Source: Phosphoribacter sp037045045
GTDB lineage: Bacteria > Actinomycetota > Actinomycetes > Actinomycetales > Dermatophilaceae
NCBI GenBank assembly: GCA_037045045.1
Contig: JBAOHL010000004.1
Coordinates: 248,001-312,000 of the forward strand
Reading direction: 5' to 3'
Length of the DNA: 64,000 nt
Shown: positions 56,933-64,000 of the stretch, piece by piece
How the letters are laid out: each line of letters begins with the position of its first letter
Position numbering within the stretch: the first letter of the stretch is position 1
Program-made: the position numbers and the translations under genes
Notes under the pieces: generated by a model
The model's input: only the letters and a program-made list of their open reading frames with translations
Database searches by the model: none
Told to the model about the DNA's origin: nothing

Positions 56933-58201
56933 TCAGCGCATGTTGCCCGTGTGGCCGAGGGAGAAGCGCCCCGGTTGCGGCCACACGAGCAGACCGTGCG
57001 CCCCCGCGTCGACGGGAATCTGGTGGATGAGCGCCCCCGTCGTCGTGTCGAAGACATACACGGCGGCGTGGTAGCGCCCGGACAACCACAACTGGGTGCC
57101 GTCGACGCTCACTCCGCCCATGTCGGGCGACCCACCACCGGGGATCGTCCATTTGGCGACCTGCGTCAGTGTCGCCGCGTCGAGCACGGTGATCGACCCC
57201 TCGTCCCGGTTGCTCACGTAGATCTTCGTCGCGTCCCGCGACGGGTAGATCCCGTGGGCGCCCAGTCCGGTCTGGATGAAGTGGTCGTAGGCGAAGGTCG
57301 TCGCGTTGAACACCCACACGCCGTTGCGGAGCATGTCGGCCACGAGGAACCACTTGCCGTCTGGCGTGAGTCGCACGTCCTGCGGCATCGCCGAGGCTCC
57401 GGGCATCAACTTCGACTTCGGCCCGCCCATCTGGTGAGCCCGCTGCGGGGACGTGGCTCCGGGCGTCGCGATGTCGTTGAGCTTGATGGTCTGCAGCAGC
57501 GTCGTGGCGTCCCGATCCACCACGAGCAGGGTGCCGTCGAACTCGCACGAGGCCATGAACGTGCCGAGGTCGGCGGTGTAGTCGGCGTGGTTGATCCCGA
57601 CGCAGCCCACCGGCAGGGAGTGCTCCAGGGCCAGCGTCGACGCGTTGCGTACGTCGATGCGGTGTAGTCGTGAGGCCATGACGAGGGCGTGTGCGCCGTC
57701 CGGGGTGAAGTACAGGTTGTACGGATCGTCGATCCTCACGGCCGGTTGCGCGGCGCCGGTGAAGGGGTCGATGGGGGTCAGGGCGTTCCCCGCGTCGCTG
57801 TTGACGTAGAGCATCGACCCGTCGTGGTTCGGCACGACGTGTTCGGGCGAGGTCGCAACCCGGAACTTGTCGATGACCCGATAGGTCGCCGGGTCGATGA
57901 CCTGGACCGTCCCGGCGACCTGATTGGGCACGTAGACCAGGGACCTGGCCCGGGTCTGGTTGCCCTGCACGTCCTTAGCGCCGGTGTGCGCGTAAGGCAG
58001 CTCACCGACGGTGGCCGCGACGCTCGTGCCGGTGGCGGCTGTCGGCGCGGTCGCGGTGACAGCCGCCGCGCTGGAGGAACCAGTCGACGGCGCCGGGGCC
58101 CCGCAGGCACCGGCGACGGCAACGGCAGCGACGACCAGGGCGAGCGGGCCGCGGCGTCCCGGTCGCGAGGCCGGAAGCTGGGAACTGGCGAGACGTGACA
58201 C
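56933..58201 (-). CDS. YVTN-type beta-propeller lipoprotein (operon gene 1)
   Basis: A 422-residue secreted lipoprotein: lipobox VAVAGAC near residue 33, a Ser/Thr/Ala linker, then a seven-bladed YVTN propeller: SLVYVPNQVAGTVQVIDPAT, HVVPNHDGSMLYVNSDAGNA, DVRLTPDGKWFLVADMLRNG, KIYVSNRDEGSITVLDAATL, GGVSVDGTQLWLSGRYHAAV. Such proteins serve as binding scaffolds or redox partners on the cell surface. GTG at 58201 follows GAGGTGACC. It leads the operon of three membrane-anchored proteins. Confidence 0.88.
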   Translation of the reverse strand: MSRLASSQLPASRPGRRGPLALVVAAVAVAGACGAPAPSTGSSSAAAVTATAPTAATGTSVAATVGELPYAHTGAKDVQGNQTRARSLVYVPNQVAGTVQVIDPATYRVIDKFRVATSPEHVVPNHDGSMLYVNSDAGNALTPIDPFTGAAQPAVRIDDPYNLYFTPDGAHALVMASRLHRIDVRNASTLALEHSLPVGCVGINHADYTADLGTFMASCEFDGTLLVVDRDATTLLQTIKLNDIATPGATSPQRAHQMGGPKSKLMPGASAMPQDVRLTPDGKWFLVADMLRNGVWVFNATTFAYDHFIQTGLGAHGIYPSRDATKIYVSNRDEGSITVLDAATLTQVAKWTIPGGGSPDMGGVSVDGTQLWLSGRYHAAVYVFDTTTGALIHQIPVDAGAHGLLVWPQPGRFSLGHTGNMR

Positions 58202-58466
58202 GGTCACCTCACGTCGTGGCGGGGACGGGCGGGGAATCGGTGGACAACAGGGTCGTGACGGTGACTGCCGCGAGCCCCCGCCGGTCCGCCGCGGCACCGA
58301 GGACGACCTCGCGCCGGCCGACCACCACATTCGCTCCGCGCATGAAACCACTCTGCCTTCCGGGGCCCGCCGGTACGAGCCGGGCGCGCCGGGCGAGTCG
58401 CGGATACCGGCGGAAAGGAGAAACGCCCGGCGACGACCAGCGCTCGACAAGGGCCGGAGAGCGGTC

Positions 58467-59276
58467 CTACCAGCTGACCCGCTGACGATCGCGCCACAGG
58501 GCCAGGAAATCCCGCCCACCGGTCTCGACAACATCCTCGCCCCGGTTCCACAGGGCCAGGTAGAGACCCTTGGCGGTGCCCGCGAGGACGACGTCGGGGG
58601 AGGCGGACCCGGTGGCGTCGATGGCGTCTGCGGCGTCCGGGGGGTCGCCGACCGTCGTGCGGACCGGGCCGGTACCGATGTGCAGTCGCCACGACGTGCC
58701 GACGTCCTCGGCGCGGACCAGCACGGTGAGCGGGTCCGGGGAGCGCAGCTGCGTCGTGCGACGTGGGAGAAATCCGGTCAGCAGCTCGTCGATCCCGTCG
58801 GCGGCCAGGCTCGGCCGGACCCAGACCTGCGCGGTGGCGGGCGCCTGACCCAGGCGGGCGGCCATGGTGTCGACGGCATGGATGGACACCTCGTGGGCCT
58901 GGCGGCGCGCCCATGCCAGGCGGGGCGGCGGAGCGTCCTTGAGGAAGAAGAACGCCTGGAGGTCCTCCGGGGCCCGCGCCAGGGTGTTCAGCAGGTCCAC
59001 GAGCCCGTCGTCGAACCAGTCGAGCAGGTCCGGCGCGGCCTGCCCTTCGGCGAGAACCTCGGGCTCGGGGCGGACCTGCCCGATCGGGATGCCCGAGACG
59101 ATCTGGGTGGCCCACCGGTGGACCAGCCCCTGGTGGAGCACGAGGTCGCGCACGGTCCAGCCCGGGCAGGTGGGCACCGCCGCAGTGAGCCCGGCGGCCG
59201 CGGCATTGTTGCGCAGGACCGACGCCGCGTCGCCGATGGCCTCGCCGTAGTCCGCGAAGGGGAGAGAGGACGGCAT
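58467..59276 (-). CDS. Mycothiol-dependent maleylpyruvate isomerase-family protein
   Basis: A 269-residue MDMPI-type protein. DinB-like N-terminal metal domain with histidines in VRDLVLHQGLVHRWATQIVS and RRQAHEVSIHAVDTMAARLG, and a C-terminal MDMPI_C/SCP2-like domain ending GLYLALWNRGEDVVETGG. The His and Glu ligands match the family. Members use mycothiol in isomerisation or transfer. Divergent from the TetR gene. The 265-bp gap on its downstream side (58202-58466) shows nothing recognisable. Confidence 0.88.
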   Translation of the reverse strand: MPSSLPFADYGEAIGDAASVLRNNAAAAGLTAAVPTCPGWTVRDLVLHQGLVHRWATQIVSGIPIGQVRPEPEVLAEGQAAPDLLDWFDDGLVDLLNTLARAPEDLQAFFFLKDAPPPRLAWARRQAHEVSIHAVDTMAARLGQAPATAQVWVRPSLAADGIDELLTGFLPRRTTQLRSPDPLTVLVRAEDVGTSWRLHIGTGPVRTTVGDPPDAADAIDATGSASPDVVLAGTAKGLYLALWNRGEDVVETGGRDFLALWRDRQRVSW

Positions 59277-59344
59277 ACCGGCCAGGGTAAGGCAGGCGCT
59301 GCTAGCGTCGGGCGCGTGCAGCAGGGCCTGGCGTCGGTGGTGCG

Positions 59345-59965
59345 GTGAGCCCCCGCGGTCGGCGCCCGGCCGGCGAGGACACCCGCGCGCTCATTCTCGA
59401 CGCCGCGCGCACCCAGTTCGCCGAGCACGGCTACGACCGGACCAGTTTGCGGGGCGTCGCCCGGGCGGCCGGTGTCGACCCGGCCCTCGTCCACCACTAC
59501 TTCGACGGCAAGATCGAGGTGTTCGCCGCGTCGATGGGCGCCCCGGATGCCGCCGTCGCGGCGAATCTGGTGGCCCAGGTCATGGACGGGCCCGACGACG
59601 GCGTCGGCGAGCGGGCGGTGCGCACCTTCCTCACCCTGTGGGACGACCCCGCGCGCCAGCAGCTCTTCGCCGCCCTTGCCCTGGCGGCCAACTCACACGA
59701 AGCGGCCACTCGGGCGTTCCGCGAGTTCCTCGCGCGGGAGATCTACGACCGGCTGGCGGCGCGGTATGCCCCGGACCGGTCGCCGCTGCGGGGAGCGCTG
59801 GCCGCCTCGCAGATGTACGGGCTCGGGTTGGCGCGGTATGTCCTGCGATTCCCGGCGGTCGCCGACGCGGACCGCGAGGAGCTCGTTCGTTCGGTCGGCC
59901 CGGTCATCCAGGCCTACTTGCTCGGTCCTCGGCCCGATCCACCTGAGGGAGTTGGGACCCCGTGA
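59345..59965 (+). CDS. TetR-family regulator of the adjacent ABC exporter
   Basis: A 206-residue TetR protein: RALILDAARTQFAEHGYDRT, SLRGVARAAGVDPALVHHYF DGK, then a TetR_C_17-like ligand domain ending SVGPVIQAYLLGPRPD. Its final 68 bp form the first copy of a 75-bp tandem repeat. The ABC transporter genes follow and carry a perfect palindrome across their start codon, the likely operator. GTG at 59345. Confidence 0.88.
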   Translation: MSPRGRRPAGEDTRALILDAARTQFAEHGYDRTSLRGVARAAGVDPALVHHYFDGKIEVFAASMGAPDAAVAANLVAQVMDGPDDGVGERAVRTFLTLWDDPARQQLFAALALAANSHEAATRAFREFLAREIYDRLAARYAPDRSPLRGALAASQMYGLGLARYVLRFPAVADADREELVRSVGPVIQAYLLGPRPDPPEGVGTP

Positions 59966-60047
59966 TGTCGTGGCCCGGTCATCCAGGCCTCCTTGCTCGG
60001 TCCTCGGCCCGATCCACCTGAGGGAGTTGGGACCCCGTGATGTCGCG
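59898..60047 (+). repeat. Two-copy 75-bp tandem repeat spanning a stop codon
   Basis: GCCCGGTCATCCAGGCCT begins at 59898 and again at 59973, a 75-bp period. The two copies differ by very few bases (TACTTGC versus TCCTTGC, GTCGTG versus GTCGCG). The first includes the last residues and TGA of the TetR gene. The period is a multiple of three, so losing the first stop would extend the protein by 25 residues. Confidence 0.95.
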
Positions 60048-60070
60048 GCCCGGATTCCGGCAGGCGATCC

Positions 60071-60114
60071 TTGACTTGCGAACACCGCACTTCTATATTT
60101 CATCACGTGATGAA
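60071..60114 (+). promoter_or_regulatory. Consensus promoter with perfect TetR operator over the start codon
   Basis: TTGACT (60071-60076) and TATATT (60094-60099) are spaced exactly 17 bp, a near-ideal vegetative promoter. TTCATCACGTGATGAA (60099-60114) is a perfect 16-bp palindrome covering the expected transcription start and the ATG at 60110. The transcript should be leaderless or nearly so. TetR binding here would block initiation. Confidence 0.8.
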
Positions 60115-60919
60115 TAACGTCATCGCCGTGCGCGACCTCGTCGTCCGCCGAGGCGGGCACACCGTCCTGCCCGGGCTGTCCGTCGACATCCCCCGAGGGC
60201 AGGTGATCGGGCTGCTCGGCCCGTCCGGCTCGGGAAAGTCCACGCTCATCCGCGCCATCGTCGGGGTGCAGATCTGCGCCGCTGGCACCGTCACCGTGCT
60301 CGGAGAAGCGGCCGGGTCGGCCGCGCTACGCCACCGTGTCGGGTACTCGACCCAGTCACCGAGCATCTACGAGGACCTCTCGGTGCGCGACAACCTCCGC
60401 TACTTCGCGGCCGTCGTGGGAGCCGGCCGGGCCGCCGTCGAGCGCACCATCGACCTGGTCGACCTGCGCGACCACGCCGATGCCCTGGCCCGCAACCTGT
60501 CCGGCGGTCAGCGCTCCCGGGTCAACCTCGCGGCCGCCCTCGTCGGCTCGCCGGAGGTACTCATTCTCGACGAACCGACGGTCGGCCTCGATCCGGTGCT
60601 GCGTCGCTCGCTCTGGGACCTGTTCCACCGGCTCGCCGCCGACGGCACCACCCTGCTCGTGTCGAGCCACGTGATGGACGAGGCGACCCGATGCGACCGG
60701 TTGTTGCTGCTGCGCGAGGGGCGGATCCTCGCCGACGCCACCCTGACGGATCTGCTCGCCACCACCGGGACGGCCGACGCCGAGGGAGCCTTCCTGCGCC
60801 TCATCGACGACGCCGCGGATGTGACCGAGGCCGGCGCGGACACTGCCGACGCCGAAGCCGACGAGCCCTCGCGGCCGGCTCGGCGGCATACGCTCCGACG
60901 GCACGGGAGGCACGAATGA
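60110..60919 (+). CDS. ABC transporter ATP-binding protein
   Basis: A 269-residue ATPase: Walker A LLGPSGSGKSTLIRAIVGVQ at 37-44, Q-loop GYSTQSPSIYEDLSVRDNLR, signature NLSGGQRSRVNLAAALVGSP, Walker B VLILDEPTVGLDPVLRRSLW, H-switch TTLLVSSHVMDEATRC. DrrA-like drug or lipid exporter type. ATG 60110 lies inside the operator palindrome. The C-terminal ~35 residues are acidic then basic. It overlaps the permease gene (ATGA). Confidence 0.93.
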   Translation: MNNVIAVRDLVVRRGGHTVLPGLSVDIPRGQVIGLLGPSGSGKSTLIRAIVGVQICAAGTVTVLGEAAGSAALRHRVGYSTQSPSIYEDLSVRDNLRYFAAVVGAGRAAVERTIDLVDLRDHADALARNLSGGQRSRVNLAAALVGSPEVLILDEPTVGLDPVLRRSLWDLFHRLAADGTTLLVSSHVMDEATRCDRLLLLREGRILADATLTDLLATTGTADAEGAFLRLIDDAADVTEAGADTADAEADEPSRPARRHTLRRHGRHE

Positions 60920-61653
60920 ACCCGCGACTGACCCTCGTCACCGCCGCGCGCGTGCTGCGGCAGCTGCGCTCGGACCGGCGGACCATCGCTCTGCTGCTCG
61001 TCGTGCCATGCGTGCTCATGGGCCTGCTCGCCTGGATCTTCGCGGACACCCCGGCCGTCTTCGACCAGATCGGCCCCGGCCTGCTGGGGATCTTCCCGAT
61101 GATCGTGATGTTCATCGTCACGTCGATCGCCACCCTGCGCGAACGCACGTCGGGCACGCTCGAACGCCTGCTCACTACCCCCCTGGGCAAGGCCGACCTC
61201 ATGTTCGGCTATGCCCTCGCCTTCGCGCTCGTCGCACTCGTCCAGGCCGTCGTGGTCGTCGCCTTCTCGGTCTACGTCTGCGGCCTCGACGTCCGCGGGG
61301 AGACCTGGCTGCTCGGGGTGGTCGCCGTCTTCGACGCCGTGCTCGGCACGACGCTCGGGCTGCTGGCCTCAGCCTTCGCGCGCACCGAGTTCCAGGCCGT
61401 GCAATTCATGCCGGCGTTCATCTTCCCTCAGCTGTTGCTGTGCGGTCTGGTCGTCCCCCGCGCCGGGCTCCCGAGTGGGCTGCGGCAGCTGTCGGATGTG
61501 CTCCCGCTGTCCTACGCCGTCGACGCGATGACCGCAGTGCAGGTTCGGGTCGCGGCCGGGGGCGAGGTGGGCAAGAACGTCGCCATCATCGGCGCCTTGG
61601 CCCTGCTCGCACTGGCCCTCGGCTCACTCACTCTGCGGCGCCGCACCGCCTGA
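60916..61653 (+). CDS. ABC-2 type transporter permease
   Basis: A 245-residue six-helix permease: ALLLVVPCVLMGLLAWIFAD, LLGIFPMIVMFIVTSIATLR ERTSGTLERLLTTPL (the ABC-2 coupling region), VVVVAFSVYVCGL, LLGVVAVFDAVLGTTLGLLA, FIFPQLLLCGLVVPRAGLP. Works with the preceding ATPase as an exporter. Its last codons and stop form the first copy of the 83-bp tandem array. Confidence 0.92.
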   Translation: MNPRLTLVTAARVLRQLRSDRRTIALLLVVPCVLMGLLAWIFADTPAVFDQIGPGLLGIFPMIVMFIVTSIATLRERTSGTLERLLTTPLGKADLMFGYALAFALVALVQAVVVVAFSVYVCGLDVRGETWLLGVVAVFDAVLGTTLGLLASAFARTEFQAVQFMPAFIFPQLLLCGLVVPRAGLPSGLRQLSDVLPLSYAVDAMTAVQVRVAAGGEVGKNVAIIGALALLALALGSLTLRRRTA

Positions 61654-61972
61654 CCCCACGCGAGTGGAGCCAACGCGTTCCTTCGCAGGACCGGAAGCAC
61701 CCGCTCGGCTCCTCTCGGCAGGGCCGCACCGCCTGACCCCACGCGAGTGGAGCCAACGTGCTCCTTCGCAGGACCGGAAGCACCCGCTCGGCTCCTCTCG
61801 GCAGGGCCGCACCGCCTGACCCCACGCGAGTGGAGCCAACGTGCTCCTTCGCAGGACCGGAAGCACCCGCTCGGCTCCTCTCGGGGCAGGGCCGCACCGC
61901 CTGACCCCACGCGAGTGGAGCCAACGTGCTCCTTCGCAGGACCGAAAGCACCCGCTCGGCTCCTCTCGGCGG
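61641..61972 (+). repeat. Four-copy ~83-bp tandem repeat spanning a stop codon
   Basis: CCGCACCGCCTGACCCCACG starts at 61641, 61724, 61807 and 61892 (periods 83, 83, 85). The first copy holds the permease tail RTA and its TGA. Copies 2-4 contain GGAGCcaacgtGCTCC, a 5-bp stem. This and flanking sequence fill the gap 61654-62046. Confidence 0.95.
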
Positions 61973-62046
61973 CAACGAGGAGGTCGCTCTGCGGAGGTGG
62001 CTCGCGAGCGCGGATTGCCGCCGCCAGGCCCGACTATGGTGTGCCC

Positions 62047-62994
62047 GTGGACGCCGGTGACCTGCTGCGGGGCTCGCTGCTCAAGCTCGCCGATTCCACC
62101 CGGGTGCGCGACCTCGTCGAACGCGCCCCGGTGAGTCGCTCGGTGGTGCGGCGCTTCGTCCCCGGGGCGCACCTGCAGGACGCCGTGCGCGCGACCGGAC
62201 AACTGGCGCTCACCGGCCGGATGGCGACGATCGACTACCTCGGCGAGGACACTCGCACCCTCGAGCAGGCCCAGCGGATCCGCGACGCCTACCTCGTGCT
62301 CGTCGGGATGCTCGCCGGTCGCGGGTATGCCGCGGACGGGCGTGCCGAGGTCTCCCTCAAGCTCACCGCCCTCGGCCTACTGCTGCCCGACGGCGCGCAT
62401 ATCGCGCTCGACTACGCCCGCCAGATCGCCCGGGCCGCCGCCGACGCCGGCACGACGGTGACCCTCGACATGGAGGACCACACCCGCACCGACGCGACGC
62501 TCGCCGCGTTGCGCGAGCTGCGGGCCGACTTCCCGCAGACCGGTGCCGTGGTGCAGGCCTACCTGCATCGCACCGAAGCCGACTGCCGCGACCTCGCGTA
62601 TGCCGGGTCGCGGGTGCGATTGTGCAAGGGCGCCTACCGCGAACCCGAGTCGATCGCCTACCAGGACGGCGCGGAGGTCGACCGGGCCTACGTCCGGTGC
62701 CTGCGGATCCTCATGGAAGGGGCCGGCTACCCCATGGTGGCCACCCACGACCCGAGGCTCGTCGAGATCGCCGCCGCCCTGGCGGCCAACACCGGGCGCG
62801 ATCCACGCTCCTTCGAATACCAGATGCTCTACGGCATCCGGCCCGACGAACAGCAGCTCATCGCCGACCGCGGCGACCAGATGCGCGTGTACGTGCCGGT
62901 GGGCGACGAATGGTACGGCTACCTCATGCGCCGAATGGCCGAGAAGCCGGCAAACGTCGCGTTCTTCCTGCGCGGCCTGGCCACCCGCGGGTAA
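62047..62994 (+). CDS. Proline dehydrogenase
   Basis: A 315-residue monofunctional FAD enzyme oxidising proline to pyrroline-5-carboxylate. VSLKLTALGLLLPDGAHIAL, VTLDMEDHTRTDATLAALRE, VVQAYLHRTEADCRDLAYAG, VRLCKGAYREPESIAYQDG, MVATHDPRLVEIAAALAANT and SFEYQMLYGIRPDEQQLIAD are the family blocks. GTG 62047 chosen; GTG 62041 is equally possible. No aldehyde dehydrogenase partner in the window. proC follows after a repeat array. Confidence 0.93.
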   Translation: MDAGDLLRGSLLKLADSTRVRDLVERAPVSRSVVRRFVPGAHLQDAVRATGQLALTGRMATIDYLGEDTRTLEQAQRIRDAYLVLVGMLAGRGYAADGRAEVSLKLTALGLLLPDGAHIALDYARQIARAAADAGTTVTLDMEDHTRTDATLAALRELRADFPQTGAVVQAYLHRTEADCRDLAYAGSRVRLCKGAYREPESIAYQDGAEVDRAYVRCLRILMEGAGYPMVATHDPRLVEIAAALAANTGRDPRSFEYQMLYGIRPDEQQLIADRGDQMRVYVPVGDEWYGYLMRRMAEKPANVAFFLRGLATRG

Positions 62995-63250
62995 ACGAAC
63001 CCGGGAACGTCGGACATAACGAGCCCCGGCGTCGGATATAACGAGCCCGGGAACGTCGGACATAACGAGCCCCGGCGTCGGATATAACGAGCCCGGGAAC
63101 GTCGGACATGAACGAGCCCGGGGACGGACATAACGAGCCCCGGGACGTCGTGCAAGCGAGCGGGGACGTCGTGCAAGCGAGCCCGGGGACGTCATGCAAG
63201 CGAGCGGGAACGTCGGACATGAACGAGCCCGGGGACGTCATGCAACAAGT
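62990..63250. repeat. Array of about eleven 21-25 bp repeats after proline dehydrogenase
   Basis: Imperfect units on the pattern CCCGGGAACGTCGGACATAA CGAG. The first five alternate between that 24-bp form and a 22-bp form starting CCCCGGCGTCGGATATAACG. Later units change to GACGTCGTGCAAGCGAG or GACGTCATGCAAG. The array begins at the gene's own stop (GTAAACGAACCCGGG). Units are directly abutting with no spacers. It fills most of the gap to proC, and 63251-63343 holds only the proC leader. Confidence 0.9.
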
Positions 63251-63343
63251 CGTGCGACACCACGTCCCACGACAAACCCGTCGGCCGATCCTCGGCTCGC
63301 TGGATAGGCTCCGGAGCGCACGCCGACGAAGGAGAACGAGCAC

Positions 63344-64000
63344 ATGGGCACGACCGCCATCTTCGGAGCCGGGGTCATGGGCGAGACGCTGTTGTCCGGA
63401 CTGCTGCGCTCGGGCCGCGATCCGCACTCGATCGTCATCACCGAGAAGCGCGCCGATCACGCCGAGCGACTGCGGGCCCGATACAGCGTCGAGGTGTTGC
63501 CCAACGCCGATGCCGCGGCCCTCGCCCAGACCCTCGTGCTCGTCGTCAAGCCTCAAGACATGGACGGGCTGCTCTCGGAGATCCGCGACCACATCCACCC
63601 CGGAAACCTCGTCGTCTCGCTCGCTGCGGGCATCCCGACGGCATACCTGGAAAGCCGCCTGCCGCAAGGCTCTTCGGTCGTGCGAGTCATGCCGAACACC
63701 CCTGCGCTCGTCGACGAGGGCATGGCCGCGGTGTCGCCCGGGGCCCACTGCACCGAGGCGCACCTCGCCGAGGCCGAGGCGCTGCTCGCCTCGTGCGGCA
63801 AGGTCGTCCACGTTCCCGAGAAGCACCAGGACGCGGTCACGGCGATCTCCGGCAGCGGACCGGCGTACATCTTCTACGTCGTCGAGGCGATGATCGAGGC
63901 CGGCGTGCTGCTCGGTATGCCGCGGGCCACCTCGACCGAGCTCGTCGTCCAGACCCTCTACGGCGCCGCGACGATGCTGCGCGAGACCGGCGAACACCCG
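63344..64000 (+). CDS. proC: Pyrroline-5-carboxylate reductase (3' end outside window)
   Basis: 219 codons are present and open at the right edge. N-terminal Rossmann motif AIFGAGVMGETLLSGLLRSG, NADP region VITEKRADHAERL, VVKPQDMDGLLSEI, VRVMPNTPALVDEGMAAVSP, and EKHQDAVTAISGSGPAYIFY VVEAMIEAG, the active-site region of ProC. GGAG precedes the ATG at 63344. It catalyses the last step of proline synthesis, opposite in direction to the upstream dehydrogenase. Confidence 0.95.
   Translation, partial: MGTTAIFGAGVMGETLLSGLLRSGRDPHSIVITEKRADHAERLRARYSVEVLPNADAAALAQTLVLVVKPQDMDGLLSEIRDHIHPGNLVVSLAAGIPTAYLESRLPQGSSVVRVMPNTPALVDEGMAAVSPGAHCTEAHLAEAEALLASCGKVVHVPEKHQDAVTAISGSGPAYIFYVVEAMIEAGVLLGMPRATSTELVVQTLYGAATMLRETGEHP

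Noticed and set aside
62990..63250. Possible CRISPR array
   Set aside because: Units abut directly without unique spacers, vary in length (21-25 bp), and no cas genes are nearby.

Overview
The window is high-GC actinobacterial chromosome. Supporting signs are frequent GTG starts, many 4-bp ATGA/GTGA gene overlaps, a DtxR/IdeR-type iron box, a mycothiol-dependent maleylpyruvate isomerase-like protein, a DUF5926 protein and the pheA / lipid kinase / serS neighbourhood. I would guess Micrococcales, possibly the Intrasporangiaceae group, but that is inference. The DNA word GGCATAC/GTATGCC occurs about 65 times by eye, roughly ten times the chance expectation. I saw no rRNA, tRNA, prophage or CRISPR array.

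Layout. 0-3.3 kb: a large secreted DUF11-repeat protein running off the left edge. 3.5-9.9 kb: small regulators and enzymes (VOC, SRPBCC/TetR pair with an operator on the start codon, a decayed LuxR gene, DsrE/HxlR pair, ArsR-type regulator, NUDIX). 10-13.7 kb: tautomerase, a truncated methyltransferase and a UvrA/DrrC-like ABC protein, the last two lying between two inverted copies of a 40-bp palindrome. 13.7-25.5 kb: glycogen phosphorylase, transglutaminase-like protein, EthD protein, alcohol dehydrogenase, TetR/HXXEE pair, CotH kinase with a propeller-like protein, an SDR-TspO fusion, hotdog thioesterase and alpha/beta hydrolase. 25.6-27.3 kb: amt-glnK ammonium module. 27.3-36.5 kb: thiolase, arylamine N-acetyltransferase, ECF sigma/ogt operon, RsbW-like kinase, DUF5926, GDT1-like transporter, pheA, iron-box-controlled efeU, lipid kinase.

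36.7-39.25 kb looks acquired. A 53-codon leader ORF precedes one ORF that joins the first ~70 residues of a tryptophanase to an MFS transporter and a HAD phosphatase, followed by the 5' end of an IS481-type element that reads in frame into a DinB gene. 39.9-43.2 kb: ECF sigma factor, and an operon of a lipoprotein polysaccharide deacetylase with a Ser/Thr kinase. 43.3-47.1 kb: serS, HAD, SpoU methylase and a VOC protein. 47.4-52.3 kb: a winged-helix/hydrolase fusion regulator divergent from a translationally coupled cluster (50-residue peptide, small multi-pass membrane protein, Rieske lipoprotein, methyltransferase, glycosyltransferase). The shared promoter region carries three TCCACCC repeats at exactly 11-bp spacing, the spacing used by SARP/OmpR-type winged helices. 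I rate this the best candidate for an undescribed system. 52.4-64 kb: purB, a membrane protein, a four-gene envelope operon led by a YVTN propeller lipoprotein, a mycothiol isomerase-like protein, a TetR/ABC exporter module with a perfect palindromic operator, proline dehydrogenase and proC (cut by the right edge).

A recurring oddity is tandem repetition of the DNA around gene stop codons. It occurs after the DUF5926 gene, the 47-kb VOC gene, the 59.9-kb TetR gene, the ABC permease and proline dehydrogenase, with periods from about 20 to 83 bp and 2 to 11 copies. Almost every non-coding stretch over 300 bp is such an array.
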